Assembly: GCA_011365055.1 (NCBI GenBank)
Contig: RDOG01000014.1
Span: 1 to 64,000, forward strand
DNA length: 64,000 nt
Source of the DNA: Promethearchaeota archaeon
Lineage (GTDB): Archaea; Asgardarchaeota; Lokiarchaeia; Helarchaeales; RDOG01
Reading direction: 5' to 3'
In this document: piece by piece, positions 43,314 through 52,102 of the stretch
How positions within the stretch are numbered: the first letter of the stretch is position 1
Layout of the letters: every line of letters starts with the position of its first letter
The notes under the pieces: model-generated
Seen by the model: the letters and a program-made list of their open reading frames with translations, nothing else
Told to the model about the DNA's origin: nothing
Database searches by the model: none
Made by a program: the position numbers and the translations under genes

Positions 43314-44702
43314 CTAATTCTTCTCCTGTTTCTTTTTCTTGGATAAACTAGCAAATAAGGCTTGAATTATTTGATTTATTGGTAAAGTACTTTTATTATC
43401 CTTATTTACTTCGGCAATAAAACTATCAAGATATTCTGAATATAATTTCTGAGCTAAAGGGGCGTGTTTCGATAAATTATCTTCTAAATTTTTTAAATTC
43501 TTATAATGAGTTTCTGCAACGTTCGTAAAATTATAAAAAATATCATTAATGGCAAGAATTAAATCATTTGCAGCACTAGGATTAAAAAATAATCCTCTTA
43601 CAATACTTGAAAAAGAAGGACCTAATAAAAACTCTTCTCCAATTATAGAATTCTTCCAATTTGTTTCATAGGAACTGAGAAATGAATCAGAAAAATCTTC
43701 ATTTGTAATTGCATCTTCTACTGTTTTAGTCGCAATTTCTCCCGATAACATTGCATAATAGACACCCTCAGCTTCAAAAGGGCATAAAAATCCTGCTGCA
43801 TCTCCTAATAATAAAACATGATCCGTAAAAGTTTTTGATGGTTGATCAATCATTGGTAATAAATGTGCTTGATACTCCCGTAATTTTCCTCCTGTTAAAA
43901 TGACTTGCTTTTTAATGTCTTGAACGTCATATAGCTTATTAAGAAGCAGTTTTGGTTTCCAAGATTCGTTTACAACATGATTAAAAAAACTCCCTAAACC
44001 TAGATGAAACCCTTCCAAAGTATAAAATATATAACCAGTTGGAAAGCTAGCTGAGTAATAGTAATGTAATGCATTACCTCCTGCAACTAAATCAATTTTT
44101 TCTTTTGGAGCTGCAAAATCATAATTAATCATCCAACAACATTCATTTCCATTCCACTTTTTTTTCAATCCCGTTTTCCTCGCAATCGTCGACATCGCAC
44201 CATCAGCAGCTAAAATAATTTTGCCTTTGAATTTTTCTCCCTTTCTAGAAATTAACTCACATTCTTTTTTCTCTTTATCCACCTTCATGTCAATGATTGT
44301 AGTTTTCGTTTTTAATTCAGCACCTTCATTTGTCGCGTATTTCATCAACCAAGGATCGAAAACTCCACGTGCAATGTTGATAGTCAAGAACTTTTGCGCT
44401 TCTGGATAAGGTGCAAATTCTGAAGCGGAAAATGAAAGTTTTGAGCGTTCTTTATTATCTTTATCTACTATATGTATCGTTGCCATATCTGCTAATCTAT
44501 ATGGTAAATCATCAAACATCTCATTCATAAATTTAAAATCTTTCCATAATTTAGGCGATAGACCACATCCAGATACAGTCTTTTCACCTGGCTTCTCACC
44601 GCGCTCAAATATTATTGTTTTTAAACCTTTATCTGCGCAATATTTACCTATAATTGCTCCAGCAGGTCCTCCACCAACGATCAGAACATCATATTCCTTC
44701 AT
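43314..44702 (-). CDS. Geranylgeranyl reductase / FixC-like flavoprotein
   Basis: A 462-residue FAD enzyme. The N-terminal FAD-binding motif VLIVGGGPAGAIIGKYCADKG spans about residues 6-26 (GGGPAG), followed by an ERG element. The second FAD motif VLLLGDAAGFLCPFEAEGVYYA is near 310-331, and GADGAMS-like ADGAMST near 170. The family saturates geranylgeranyl chains of archaeal lipids or passes ETF electrons to quinone. The adjacent FixX-type ferredoxin and absence of FixA/B favour a ferredoxin-dependent lipid or menaquinone side-chain reductase, but substrate assignment is uncertain. Confidence 0.85.
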   Translation of the reverse strand: MKEYDVLIVGGGPAGAIIGKYCADKGLKTIIFERGEKPGEKTVSGCGLSPKLWKDFKFMNEMFDDLPYRLADMATIHIVDKDNKERSKLSFSASEFAPYPEAQKFLTINIARGVFDPWLMKYATNEGAELKTKTTIIDMKVDKEKKECELISRKGEKFKGKIILAADGAMSTIARKTGLKKKWNGNECCWMINYDFAAPKEKIDLVAGGNALHYYYSASFPTGYIFYTLEGFHLGLGSFFNHVVNESWKPKLLLNKLYDVQDIKKQVILTGGKLREYQAHLLPMIDQPSKTFTDHVLLLGDAAGFLCPFEAEGVYYAMLSGEIATKTVEDAITNEDFSDSFLSSYETNWKNSIIGEEFLLGPSFSSIVRGLFFNPSAANDLILAINDIFYNFTNVAETHYKNLKNLEDNLSKHAPLAQKLYSEYLDSFIAEVNKDNKSTLPINQIIQALFASLSKKKKQEKN

Positions 44703-44878
44703 TACATCACTTTCATTGTATCCTTTATTATTTTTAGAAGTGCTTATTATAGCTAATAATACTTATCAAAAACTTTTTTTGTAATTTTTTTTTTACGTTT
44801 TTAATAAAATTTATATTATTTTACGATTAAATAAGCTCCTCTCAATATTTATCAAAAATTAATTATGTTGGTGATTTT

Positions 44879-45181
44879 ATGGGTTTAAGTCTTGGAAAAT
44901 TCACTGAAATTATGGACAAAATATTCGGCGGAGCAACGATGCGAGGTCTTATTCAAGGTATCGCGCTACTTATCGTTGGGATAATCATATCTGTCATTCC
45001 CGCTGTTGTTACAGCCAGTGCAGCAATGTATTTGCTTACAAATCCCACGATGTATGCTCAAGTAATCGCTACTGCAGCAGCATTGTATTGGTTATATATA
45101 ATTGGTGAAATCCTAATAACTCTTGGTATTGTTGGTATTATTTGGTGGGTTCTCCGGAAATTTGAGCTAATTGTAGAATAA
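44879..45181 (+). CDS. Small membrane protein (100 aa)
   Basis: Two strong hydrophobic helices (about residues 23-52 and 62-93), rich in Ile and Ala; the N-terminal stretch MGLSLGKFTEIMDKIFGG is amphipathic. ATG at 44879 has a GGTGATTTT leader about 6 nt upstream. No known family. It faces the flavoprotein gene divergently and may share a regulatory region. Confidence 0.6.
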   Translation: MGLSLGKFTEIMDKIFGGATMRGLIQGIALLIVGIIISVIPAVVTASAAMYLLTNPTMYAQVIATAAALYWLYIIGEILITLGIVGIIWWVLRKFELIVE

Positions 45182-45303
45182 TTATTTTGTTTGTAAAAAT
45201 ATATCTTTTAACAAATACTTTTTTTTATTTGCTTATTTCTTAACAATTTAGGCGTTATTTTTTGAAAAGCAAGATTTTAACAATAAAAAATAAAAAAGAA
45301 AAG

Positions 45304-45894
45304 TTATCTTTTAAATCCTCGTATTTTATTTTTCATTCCGATTTTTTCCGAGAGCGCGAGACCTTCCTCGATCATTTTATTTGCTTCCTGTTCATTTGTT
45401 TCTCTTTTTGGTGCATCATCCTTCCATTTTTGCTCCAATTCATGCCAATATTTAGGTTTTTTTAAAGGCATTAGAAAAGGTAATATTCCTGATTGATTTG
45501 GTCTTTTACCGAACATTGCTCTTCCCCAGCCTTGGCCTGATCGAAAAGTGACCATGTACGATGTTTCAAGACAGATGGCAAAGAAAATAGTTCCAAAGCT
45601 AGCTTGAACTGGTATTTTCAGGTCAAATAAACCTAATAATAAGCAATTGTAATACCAATATATTCCTGTATTTTGAGTGGGCAATGAAACAAACGGAATA
45701 TGATTTAATTGAATCAGTAACCAATCAAATACGCCAAATACAATTAATCCGTCTAAGATCCAAAAGAAAATTAACCAAAACATGCTTGCGTATGCTATCC
45801 ATGCAATATTCTTTTGTACTTTTTTAGTTGAATAAATCCATTGGATTATTAATGATCCAGCAAACATAAATAGATATGTTAATAAAAACCCCAT
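45304..45894 (-). CDS. Membrane protein coupled to the SDR gene (196 aa)
   Basis: I start at ATG 45892-45894, which has AGGAG 8 nt upstream; a more upstream ATG 45903 sits too close to that ribosome site. About four membrane helices in the first 115 residues. The C-terminal 75 residues are polar, with FRSGQGWGRAMFGKRPNQSG (about 118-137) and an acidic/basic helical tail. It begins 12 nt after the SDR stop and is transcribed with it. I do not recognise the family. Confidence 0.65.
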   Translation of the reverse strand: MGFLLTYLFMFAGSLIIQWIYSTKKVQKNIAWIAYASMFWLIFFWILDGLIVFGVFDWLLIQLNHIPFVSLPTQNTGIYWYYNCLLLGLFDLKIPVQASFGTIFFAICLETSYMVTFRSGQGWGRAMFGKRPNQSGILPFLMPLKKPKYWHELEQKWKDDAPKRETNEQEANKMIEEGLALSEKIGMKNKIRGFKR

Positions 45895-45906
45895 ATTCTT
45901 CATCTC

Positions 45907-47046
45907 CTATTCTTCAAACCATCCATTATCGATATACCATCTAACAGAATCTTTAGTTACATCAAAAGCTGTTGGATATTTATATTTAAAACCCAATTTT
46001 TTTAATTTTTCGTTTGAGAAGAAATATTCGTGAGTAATGTATTCTAACATTGGTCCATCTATTTTGGGACGAATTCCCCATTTATTTGCTTTTAATATTT
46101 CCTTTCGAAACCACCAGTCCATTAACTTTGCCGCAAAATTATATGTTTTATACCAAATAGGTATGACTACAGTCTGACAATCTGAGATTGAAGAAAGGTA
46201 ATCCATAAATTCAGCTTGCGTGCAATTATCCGATCCCAAGTTGTAGGCTTCACCAATTGTTTCATCGTGCTCAAAACAAAAAATCGCTGCTTCAACAAGA
46301 TCTTCAACATGAACAATTGGCATGTGTAATTGCTTTAAAGAAGGACGCATGACTGGAACAACCATCATTCCAAATTTATAAACCATGTAAAATATGCTAA
46401 ATGCACCATAGAGTTGCGCTTTACCTGCAATAGGCTGAGGGCGAAGAATGGTCATTGGAACTTTTTTATTTTTGTAAAAATCGTAAACTACGAATTCTTG
46501 AAACATTTTTGAAGTAGAATACCAATTAGGCGGATCATAATCTGCTGTTTCATCAGATGGAAGTTTATATTTTTTCCCATTTTCATCCATTTTAATTTCA
46601 TACTCTGGTTCACCATATACTCCGCAGGTACTCCAGTGAATAAATCTAGGTAAATTAGTTTCTTGTTTCTCTACAATTACCTCAAGCAAATTTCTTGTTC
46701 CATAAACATTAATTTTCATTAACAAGTAGAGTGGTGCAAAATAATCATACAAAGATGCAGGATGAAAAATAACGTCATATTGTTGTCCATCTTTCCATAA
46801 TTCATAAAGAGAATCTTTTTTAGTCAAGTCGGCTGGGATAAATGTAACATTAGGATGTTCAATATTTTCAAATTTTAAGTCGTTACGAAAAACAGTTTCT
46901 TTAGTCATTAACCTTTCTCTTTCAACTGAATTCAAGTCCGTTGCAATAATTTTATAACCTAATTCAATTAATCTTTTTACTAAAAATGTTCCTGTATGAC
47001 CATGTGCTCCGGTAACTAAAGCTTTAGGATTTTCTTTTTTAGGCAT
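45907..47046 (-). CDS. NAD-dependent epimerase/dehydratase, extended SDR
   Basis: A Rossmann-fold short-chain dehydrogenase of 379 residues. The NAD-binding motif VTGAHGHTGTFL is near residues 11-22 (G-x-x-G-x-x-G), HPASLYDY near 95-102 and the catalytic Y-x-x-x-K in WYSTSKMFQE near 173-182. It resembles nucleotide-sugar epimerases and 3-beta-hydroxysteroid-dehydrogenase-like enzymes. The long C-terminal part binds the substrate. ATG 47044-47046 with GGTGA about 8 nt upstream. Followed by a membrane-protein gene. A role in sugar or isoprenoid modification is possible. Confidence 0.85.
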   Translation of the reverse strand: MPKKENPKALVTGAHGHTGTFLVKRLIELGYKIIATDLNSVERERLMTKETVFRNDLKFENIEHPNVTFIPADLTKKDSLYELWKDGQQYDVIFHPASLYDYFAPLYLLMKINVYGTRNLLEVIVEKQETNLPRFIHWSTCGVYGEPEYEIKMDENGKKYKLPSDETADYDPPNWYSTSKMFQEFVVYDFYKNKKVPMTILRPQPIAGKAQLYGAFSIFYMVYKFGMMVVPVMRPSLKQLHMPIVHVEDLVEAAIFCFEHDETIGEAYNLGSDNCTQAEFMDYLSSISDCQTVVIPIWYKTYNFAAKLMDWWFRKEILKANKWGIRPKIDGPMLEYITHEYFFSNEKLKKLGFKYKYPTAFDVTKDSVRWYIDNGWFEE

Positions 47047-47516
47047 TCAATCATCACCATAAAAAAAAGTAATTCTAAATTGATTAGTTGTCTTTTAATC
47101 TATTATTGTTAATATTTTATGTCTATAAAATAATTTAAATCATTTTCGGAAAGGACAATAAATTTAAATTTTCTTAGATTTTTTAATTTCAATTATCTTT
47201 TTACCGACAAAAAGCAATTTTTAATAATAAATGATGAAAAAATTAATCGTTTGCATATCAAATATAAATTCGACAAAATTTTTCTTAATTGTAAAAAATT
47301 TATTACCATATAAAACCTTATATTAATAAGTTTAATTATAAAATCATTTATTATTAACATTTTTATGAATGCTAATAATTATCATAAATATATGAGATCA
47401 GAAAATTTTTTAAAATAATAAAAGAAGATCTCAAAAAAGTAGGGATTAATGATATTCGTAAAAAGTATCATTTTAAATCAAATTAAATTTTTAAAAATAA
47501 TTGGTTGGAAAATAAA
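47047..47516. other. AT-rich intergenic region between divergent genes
   Basis: It presumably holds two divergent promoters. Around 47391-47485 a short frame reads EIRKFFKIIKEDLKKV and continues to TAA 47483-47485, but it has no ATG, GTG or TTG start, so it is not called. Confidence 0.4.
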
Positions 47517-48032
47517 ATGGATAAAAGAGGTACTCCTGAAGAATTCAGTAAAATGAAATTATCTGCAATGTTATTAAGAATGGTATATCCAACAGTAATT
47601 TCGGATTTTGCTAATCATATGGAAGTAAATGAAATAAGAGAACGGGTTTTTAGAATCGGAAAAAATTCTGGGTCTCAATTTTATGAGTATTATAAAATTA
47701 GAGGTAAAAAATTAGTTCCGATAATCAAACGTATGTTTAAACAAATTTGGGATTCTAAAGTAAAGGTTAAAAAAGAAGGGGATGATCACGTTTATCATCT
47801 TATTAGTAAAAATTGTCCTGTATGTGGAGATTTACCGCCTTTAGAATTACCTGAACTTCATTATTGCATTCCTGTCGCTGGATTTCTTGAAGGTTATCTT
47901 AACGAAATGGCGAAACATAAAGATTTAGGTTTTCAACCAGGTTCGATAAAATGCACGACGCTACAATCGGTATGTACACATGAATCTAAAACTTGCATTC
48001 ATAAATTAATTATCGAAGGAGGATCAGATTAA
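47517..48032 (+). CDS. V4R-like cysteine protein, first of a coupled pair (171 aa)
   Basis: ATG 47517-47519 is preferred to TTG 47505, because the GGA run stands 7 nt upstream. Near residues 98-160 the protein has a cysteine/histidine pattern: CPVCGD, YCIPVAGFLEG, KCTTLQSVC and TCIHKL. This resembles the hydrocarbon-binding/4-vinyl-reductase (V4R) fold, a relative of TRAPP Bet3, often with metal-binding Cys. TAATG overlap with the next gene means translational coupling. Its ligand may be a small hydrophobic molecule or metal/heme. Confidence 0.65.
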   Translation: MDKRGTPEEFSKMKLSAMLLRMVYPTVISDFANHMEVNEIRERVFRIGKNSGSQFYEYYKIRGKKLVPIIKRMFKQIWDSKVKVKKEGDDHVYHLISKNCPVCGDLPPLELPELHYCIPVAGFLEGYLNEMAKHKDLGFQPGSIKCTTLQSVCTHESKTCIHKLIIEGGSD

Positions 48033-48667
48033 TGCCTGTTAAAAGAAATAGATGGTATCATAGATTAATAGGAAAGATTGGTAGAAAGTTATATTACGCA
48101 GGTAGTGCCAAATTAAATTTAATGGCAGTTACATTAATCGTTAGAAATACAATGGACGAATATAAGGATATCTTGGGATCTTATGAAAAAGGAATTAAAG
48201 CTTTTGAGGATGCATGTAAACTTGGGACCATGGATGTAATTAGTGACATGATGCAACAAAAAATTTTTTTTGGTGTAGGACTTTACAATATCACTTCTAG
48301 ATACGTTCCGGATTCTGCATGGGCTATTGAGCTTGGATTAGGTGCTTTAGCTGGAAATGATTTTATTAAAAATGTATTTTCAAGTGCAAATTTTCTTCCT
48401 GCTGAAGTTATAGCTGAAGAACATCCTAAAATAGTCGTAAAATTTAAAAAATGCATGATGTGTGCAGGAGTTCCAAATTCTAAAAAAAATGAGCTTGGAA
48501 ATGCTTGTTATGGTGGCTATTTTGGCGTCTTATTAGCAGCTGCCCTCCAGATGATGGGTGAAGAAGTCGGGTGGAATTATAATTTTGAAGGTACTGAAGT
48601 CAAATGTTTTTTAGACGGTGATGATCATGGTGAATTCCATTTACAATTAACGCCTGCAGAAGAATGA
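48032..48667 (+). CDS. V4R-like protein, second of a coupled pair (211 aa)
   Basis: Starts at ATG 48032-48034 in a TAATG overlap, with GAAGGAGG about 9 nt upstream. The sequence has helix-rich N-terminal regions and, near residues 140-180, CMMCAGVPNSKK...NACYGGYFGVLLAAAL, i.e. Cys-x2-Cys followed by a helix, the arrangement seen in V4R-type ligand sites. It probably forms a heterodimer with the preceding 171-residue protein. The gene at 50123 is a third relative by this criterion. Confidence 0.62.
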   Translation: MPVKRNRWYHRLIGKIGRKLYYAGSAKLNLMAVTLIVRNTMDEYKDILGSYEKGIKAFEDACKLGTMDVISDMMQQKIFFGVGLYNITSRYVPDSAWAIELGLGALAGNDFIKNVFSSANFLPAEVIAEEHPKIVVKFKKCMMCAGVPNSKKNELGNACYGGYFGVLLAAALQMMGEEVGWNYNFEGTEVKCFLDGDDHGEFHLQLTPAEE

Positions 48668-48678
48668 AAGTTAAATGC

Positions 48679-48804
48679 TTATAAAAATTTTAAAAATTCT
48701 GTAAGGGGTACCTTCGCCCCAATTTTTTGAGGTATATTAATAGCTTTCTTTACTTCATCGTAAGTATATCCTTTGTCATATAAATTCTCTATTGCCCTTG
48801 AAAA
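48679..48804 (-). pseudogene. Remnant of an unidentified coding sequence
   Basis: On the minus strand the frame ending at TAA 48679-48681 reads sensibly for about 40 residues (RAIENLYDKGYTYDEVKKAI then IPQKIGAKVPLTEF). It has no ATG, GTG or TTG and is closed upstream by a TAA; the ATG in the neighbouring frame reads only MSFQGQ before a stop. It looks like the C-terminal end of a decayed gene lying after the solenoid-protein gene. Confidence 0.45.
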
Positions 48805-48819
48805 GACATAAAAAAAATA

Positions 48820-50055
48820 TTAAATCACTTTAATTAAAAATTTGCCTACATTTTCTAAAACTTTTTCTCCATCATTATAATTTAATTTATAATGTCCCTC
48901 AAATTCTCCTTGTAATAAAGCTTGAATTAAAAACTTCAATGAAAAATTAGCATTTTTTGGTAGGGAATGAATTTTTTTTAATTTACTTCCACCAACTAAT
49001 AAAATTTGTTCTGGAAATTGAACTTCAAGTGATATATCATTCGCTTCTCCTTTACCTTCATTAATTATTACAAATTCTATATCTTGTTTTTCAGCTTGTA
49101 TTATTTCAAAAATTTGAGGAAATTTCACTAAAATTTGACCTTTTCCTGGTTTTATTTCAATTTCTTTTTTAAATATTAATGGAAATTCAAATCCGTCCTC
49201 TGTTTTTACTTGAAATGTTAAAGGTCCAATAATTCCCTTGCCACCTAGACGTGTTTTAAATCGAAAAAGAACTTCCTCCTCTGTATTTTTTGGTTCATTG
49301 ATTAATTCAAATCGTGATGTATCGTATTTTGTTATTGTTTGAAGAATTTGAATAGGGCCTGTTGATATTGGAACGATTTTTAGATCAATTTCCTCTCCTA
49401 CAGCTAAAACTTCCTTGTTAATGGTAAATTTTAACTTAGATTTTAAATAAATTTCCGATAATTGAATGCATTTATTTACTAATTTCTTTTCTCCATCTCT
49501 TAAGTTCAATTTTTTTGATAAAACTAAAGTATTTTTGAAAAAATTATCCTTTTTTGATATTAAAGTATTAAATAATGATTCAGAAAAAGAAATCAATTCT
49601 ATTTCTGAGATCCCTTCAAATTTATTAATTTCCATATGCTTTTTGAAAAACTCTATACCATCTTGGAATTTTCCTTTTATGATAAGAATAAACGAAGCTA
49701 GGCATGCAATTTCTGCTGAAAGTTTGGGTTTATTAATTTTAGGATCTTCTACCAGAAAATTAATGGCAGATTTATAGTGTTGAAGTGCAGAACTGGTCTT
49801 ATCTTGCAATAAAGCTATGTTTGCGACTTCTATCAGTGCATCACTGGCAACATTATATCGTTTTTCAATTAATGAATTTTCTACGAGCCTTAAAGCTACT
49901 TTTTCTGCTTGCTGGAGCGCGCCTATTTTAGTAAACTTTTCATAAGCTTTTTTAAATTCTTTAAGTGCTTTATCAAACTTTTCCTTTGCTACCATTTTTT
50001 GTGCGTTTTCGTATGCTTCGAAAGCCTTCTTTTGCTCCTTTTCTTTTTGTGACAT
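48820..50055 (-). CDS. Alpha-solenoid (TPR-like) plus beta-sandwich protein (411 aa)
   Basis: ATG 50053-50055 has AAGGAG 6 nt upstream, better than the TTG at 50070. The first 200 residues are helical hairpins of TPR/SNAP type (repeats such as YENAQKMVAKEKFDKALKEF and ALQQAEKVALRLVENS). The rest forms beta-sandwich domains of the adaptin-appendage/arrestin sort (VLAVGEEIDLKIVPIS, then LLVGGSKLKKIHSLPKNANF). This solenoid-plus-sandwich architecture resembles eukaryotic coat and SNAP-related proteins. Possible membrane-remodelling role, inferred only from architecture. It is cytosolic with no signal peptide. Confidence 0.7.
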   Translation of the reverse strand: MSQKEKEQKKAFEAYENAQKMVAKEKFDKALKEFKKAYEKFTKIGALQQAEKVALRLVENSLIEKRYNVASDALIEVANIALLQDKTSSALQHYKSAINFLVEDPKINKPKLSAEIACLASFILIIKGKFQDGIEFFKKHMEINKFEGISEIELISFSESLFNTLISKKDNFFKNTLVLSKKLNLRDGEKKLVNKCIQLSEIYLKSKLKFTINKEVLAVGEEIDLKIVPISTGPIQILQTITKYDTSRFELINEPKNTEEEVLFRFKTRLGGKGIIGPLTFQVKTEDGFEFPLIFKKEIEIKPGKGQILVKFPQIFEIIQAEKQDIEFVIINEGKGEANDISLEVQFPEQILLVGGSKLKKIHSLPKNANFSLKFLIQALLQGEFEGHYKLNYNDGEKVLENVGKFLIKVI

Positions 50056-50122
50056 TAAATTCTCCTTCAAATGAAATAAAATATTAAAAAAAAATAAAAA
50101 AGTAGGTATAAAAAAATTACAC

Positions 50123-50938
50123 TTACATTACAAATGTAGATATATCTGAACAAGATTTCTTTGGATCTTCTCTTAGATCTGGATCTTCCAAAATATAATG
50201 TGGTAAATGATCAATCTTTTTATAGAATTCTCTTTCTCTAAATATTATCAATTTTTCTTCTGGTCCAATTTTTTCGAAACAAGGGCATTCCTGTTTCAAC
50301 TCAGGCTTTACATCTTTTATTGCTGGATCTCGATGAATTAAACCCAATCCGTATGTGCATTGAATTTCTTTTTTACAAATTGACATTCTAAATTCATTAC
50401 CGCAAGTAATTGCTTGGGCAAATGTCTCATCTTCACATTTTTTAACGACAAATATACAATTCTCGCAAGAATTTCCTGTCATTTGACATGTAGGTCGATT
50501 TTCTAAGACATCAACAGTTAAGTTCTTTGAAAGATTTTTCAGGACAGCTAACATAACTGGACGACAAAATAAGTATGCGCAGTTCCAAATATAGGGAACT
50601 TCTTTGAAGACTTCCATTGAAAAAAATTCATTTCTCATCTTATCAAATGGACATCTTTTTAAAATTAATTTATCTCCGTCTACTTCTGTTTCAATATCAA
50701 GCGCATAATTTATCGTCCATTCCAACAAATTTATTCCATCTTCGACTGTCTCCCTCGGGGTCATTTCTTTGACTAATAATTCTCCAACATCATTAAAGAT
50801 TAGATACATTAATTCTCTTGATGAAGTCAAAGCTTGCCACATTCCAACGGTTGAACGTTTAGTTAAAATATCCCACTTGACTGCAGAATTTAGAATTCTT
50901 TTTATAACTCGTTGTTGAAATTTTGGAGTAGCACTCAT
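50123..50938 (-). CDS. V4R-like cysteine-rich protein (271 aa)
   Basis: I start at ATG 50936-50938, which overlaps the nitroreductase stop as TAATG. Residues about 110-185 contain NCAYLFCRPVMLAVLKNL, then CQMTGNSCENCIFVVKKC, a pattern shared with the V4R-like pair at 47517-48667 (Cys, hydrophobic helix, G-x-x-Cys-x2-Cys-x6-Cys). Further cysteines are near 193-210 and CPC near 230. Several cysteines suggest metal or Fe-S binding. Coupling to the nitroreductase gene suggests they share a redox job. Confidence 0.62.
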   Translation of the reverse strand: MSATPKFQQRVIKRILNSAVKWDILTKRSTVGMWQALTSSRELMYLIFNDVGELLVKEMTPRETVEDGINLLEWTINYALDIETEVDGDKLILKRCPFDKMRNEFFSMEVFKEVPYIWNCAYLFCRPVMLAVLKNLSKNLTVDVLENRPTCQMTGNSCENCIFVVKKCEDETFAQAITCGNEFRMSICKKEIQCTYGLGLIHRDPAIKDVKPELKQECPCFEKIGPEEKLIIFREREFYKKIDHLPHYILEDPDLREDPKKSCSDISTFVM

Positions 50939-51726
50939 TATTCCTGAACCTCCTTGTAATTTTCCCATGAATTTCCAAGCTTATTAACCCAAGCTTTATA
51001 TTTTGGCGGTGTTCTATCAGGTCCTCTGCTACGTGGAAACAAAGGCCAAGCTAAGCTTACAAAACCTATTATTTCATATTCAGGATATTTGACTCCGAGC
51101 AATTCGGCAATTTTTGCTTCCGAAGCAGGACTTGAGATTGGAAAGTTGAAATAACAAGACCCCACTCCCAAAGCATGGGCCATTAGCATTATATTTTGTG
51201 CAGCCATAAACGTGCATCCCATGGCCATCCGTGATGCTAATTGCTGAGCAGTAATTGGAACAACATGCGTAAAATGTTTTGCTCCTACTAAACCTTGGTG
51301 GCATGCTAATGCAATAATCGCGGACTTTTCTATATAATCCATCAGCCAGCCAGTCCCCATTAGAACTGTACTTGCTCCAACAGCGTGAGGTTTCTCCATA
51401 TAGCCAAATCTCCATGTTGCTACTTCTTTCCATGTTATCTGACCTCCACCAAACATATATTTGCAAAAAATACGTCCAAATCTTGCTATTGCTTTTCTAA
51501 TTTCTAGATCGGTAACAACAACAAATTCCCAAGGTTGATAATTTTCTGGTGAAGGAGCTTGGCATCCTGCGGCTAATATTTTTTCTATTATATCTTTTGG
51601 AATAGGTTTTTCCTCAAGTGAATATACCCATCTCATTGCTCTTCTATTTTTAATAATATCCCAAACAGTTTCAGCGTATTTACGTGATTCTGAATCTTCA
51701 ATTTTCTCAAAAACAGTATCTGACAA
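50938..51726 (-). CDS. Nitroreductase family FMN protein
   Basis: A 262-residue protein of the nitroreductase/FMN-dependent fold. Visible are NRRAMRWVYSLEEKPIP (about residues 26-42, the R-R/S motif binding FMN phosphate), AAGCQAPSPENYQPWEF (about 52-68) and the C-terminal GVGSCYFNFP (about 193-202). An unusually long middle insert contains FGGGQITWKEVATWRFGYMEKPHA (about 91-114). Start TTG 51724-51726 with GGTGATTTAA upstream. Coupled by TAATG to a V4R-like gene. It reduces an unknown substrate. Confidence 0.88.
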   Translation of the reverse strand: MSDTVFEKIEDSESRKYAETVWDIIKNRRAMRWVYSLEEKPIPKDIIEKILAAGCQAPSPENYQPWEFVVVTDLEIRKAIARFGRIFCKYMFGGGQITWKEVATWRFGYMEKPHAVGASTVLMGTGWLMDYIEKSAIIALACHQGLVGAKHFTHVVPITAQQLASRMAMGCTFMAAQNIMLMAHALGVGSCYFNFPISSPASEAKIAELLGVKYPEYEIIGFVSLAWPLFPRSRGPDRTPPKYKAWVNKLGNSWENYKEVQE

Positions 51727-52102
51727 TTAAATCACCTTAAAATATTGTAATTAATTTAATTTATCATATATTTGATAATTCTTATTTTGTTATCATTTAA
51801 GTTTTTTATTTTAAATTTTTCTTAGAACTATCATCACGTATAATAAATGACCATAAATAAAATAGCATAGAACGGAATTATAAAGCAATATTAATATCAT
51901 TTTTAAAAGAATAAGGATTCAAATCGCTTGTGATATATGCATTACAAAAATTTTTTCATAAATTTAGATATATTTTTTTTATTTTCTCCCTTATTTTCTC
52001 AGACTCAAAATTTTTACTTATGAAGTTGAAGGTTATAAATTTATATTTGTCATTTTTTATTAAAATCTTGTATAGAATATGTAATAATAATTAGGTTTTA
52101 TT
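51727..52102. other. AT-rich intergenic region between divergent genes
   Basis: Holds presumably two divergent promoters; a TTTATATTTG sequence at about 52040 could be a TATA box for the peptidase gene. No open frame was recognised. Confidence 0.4.
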
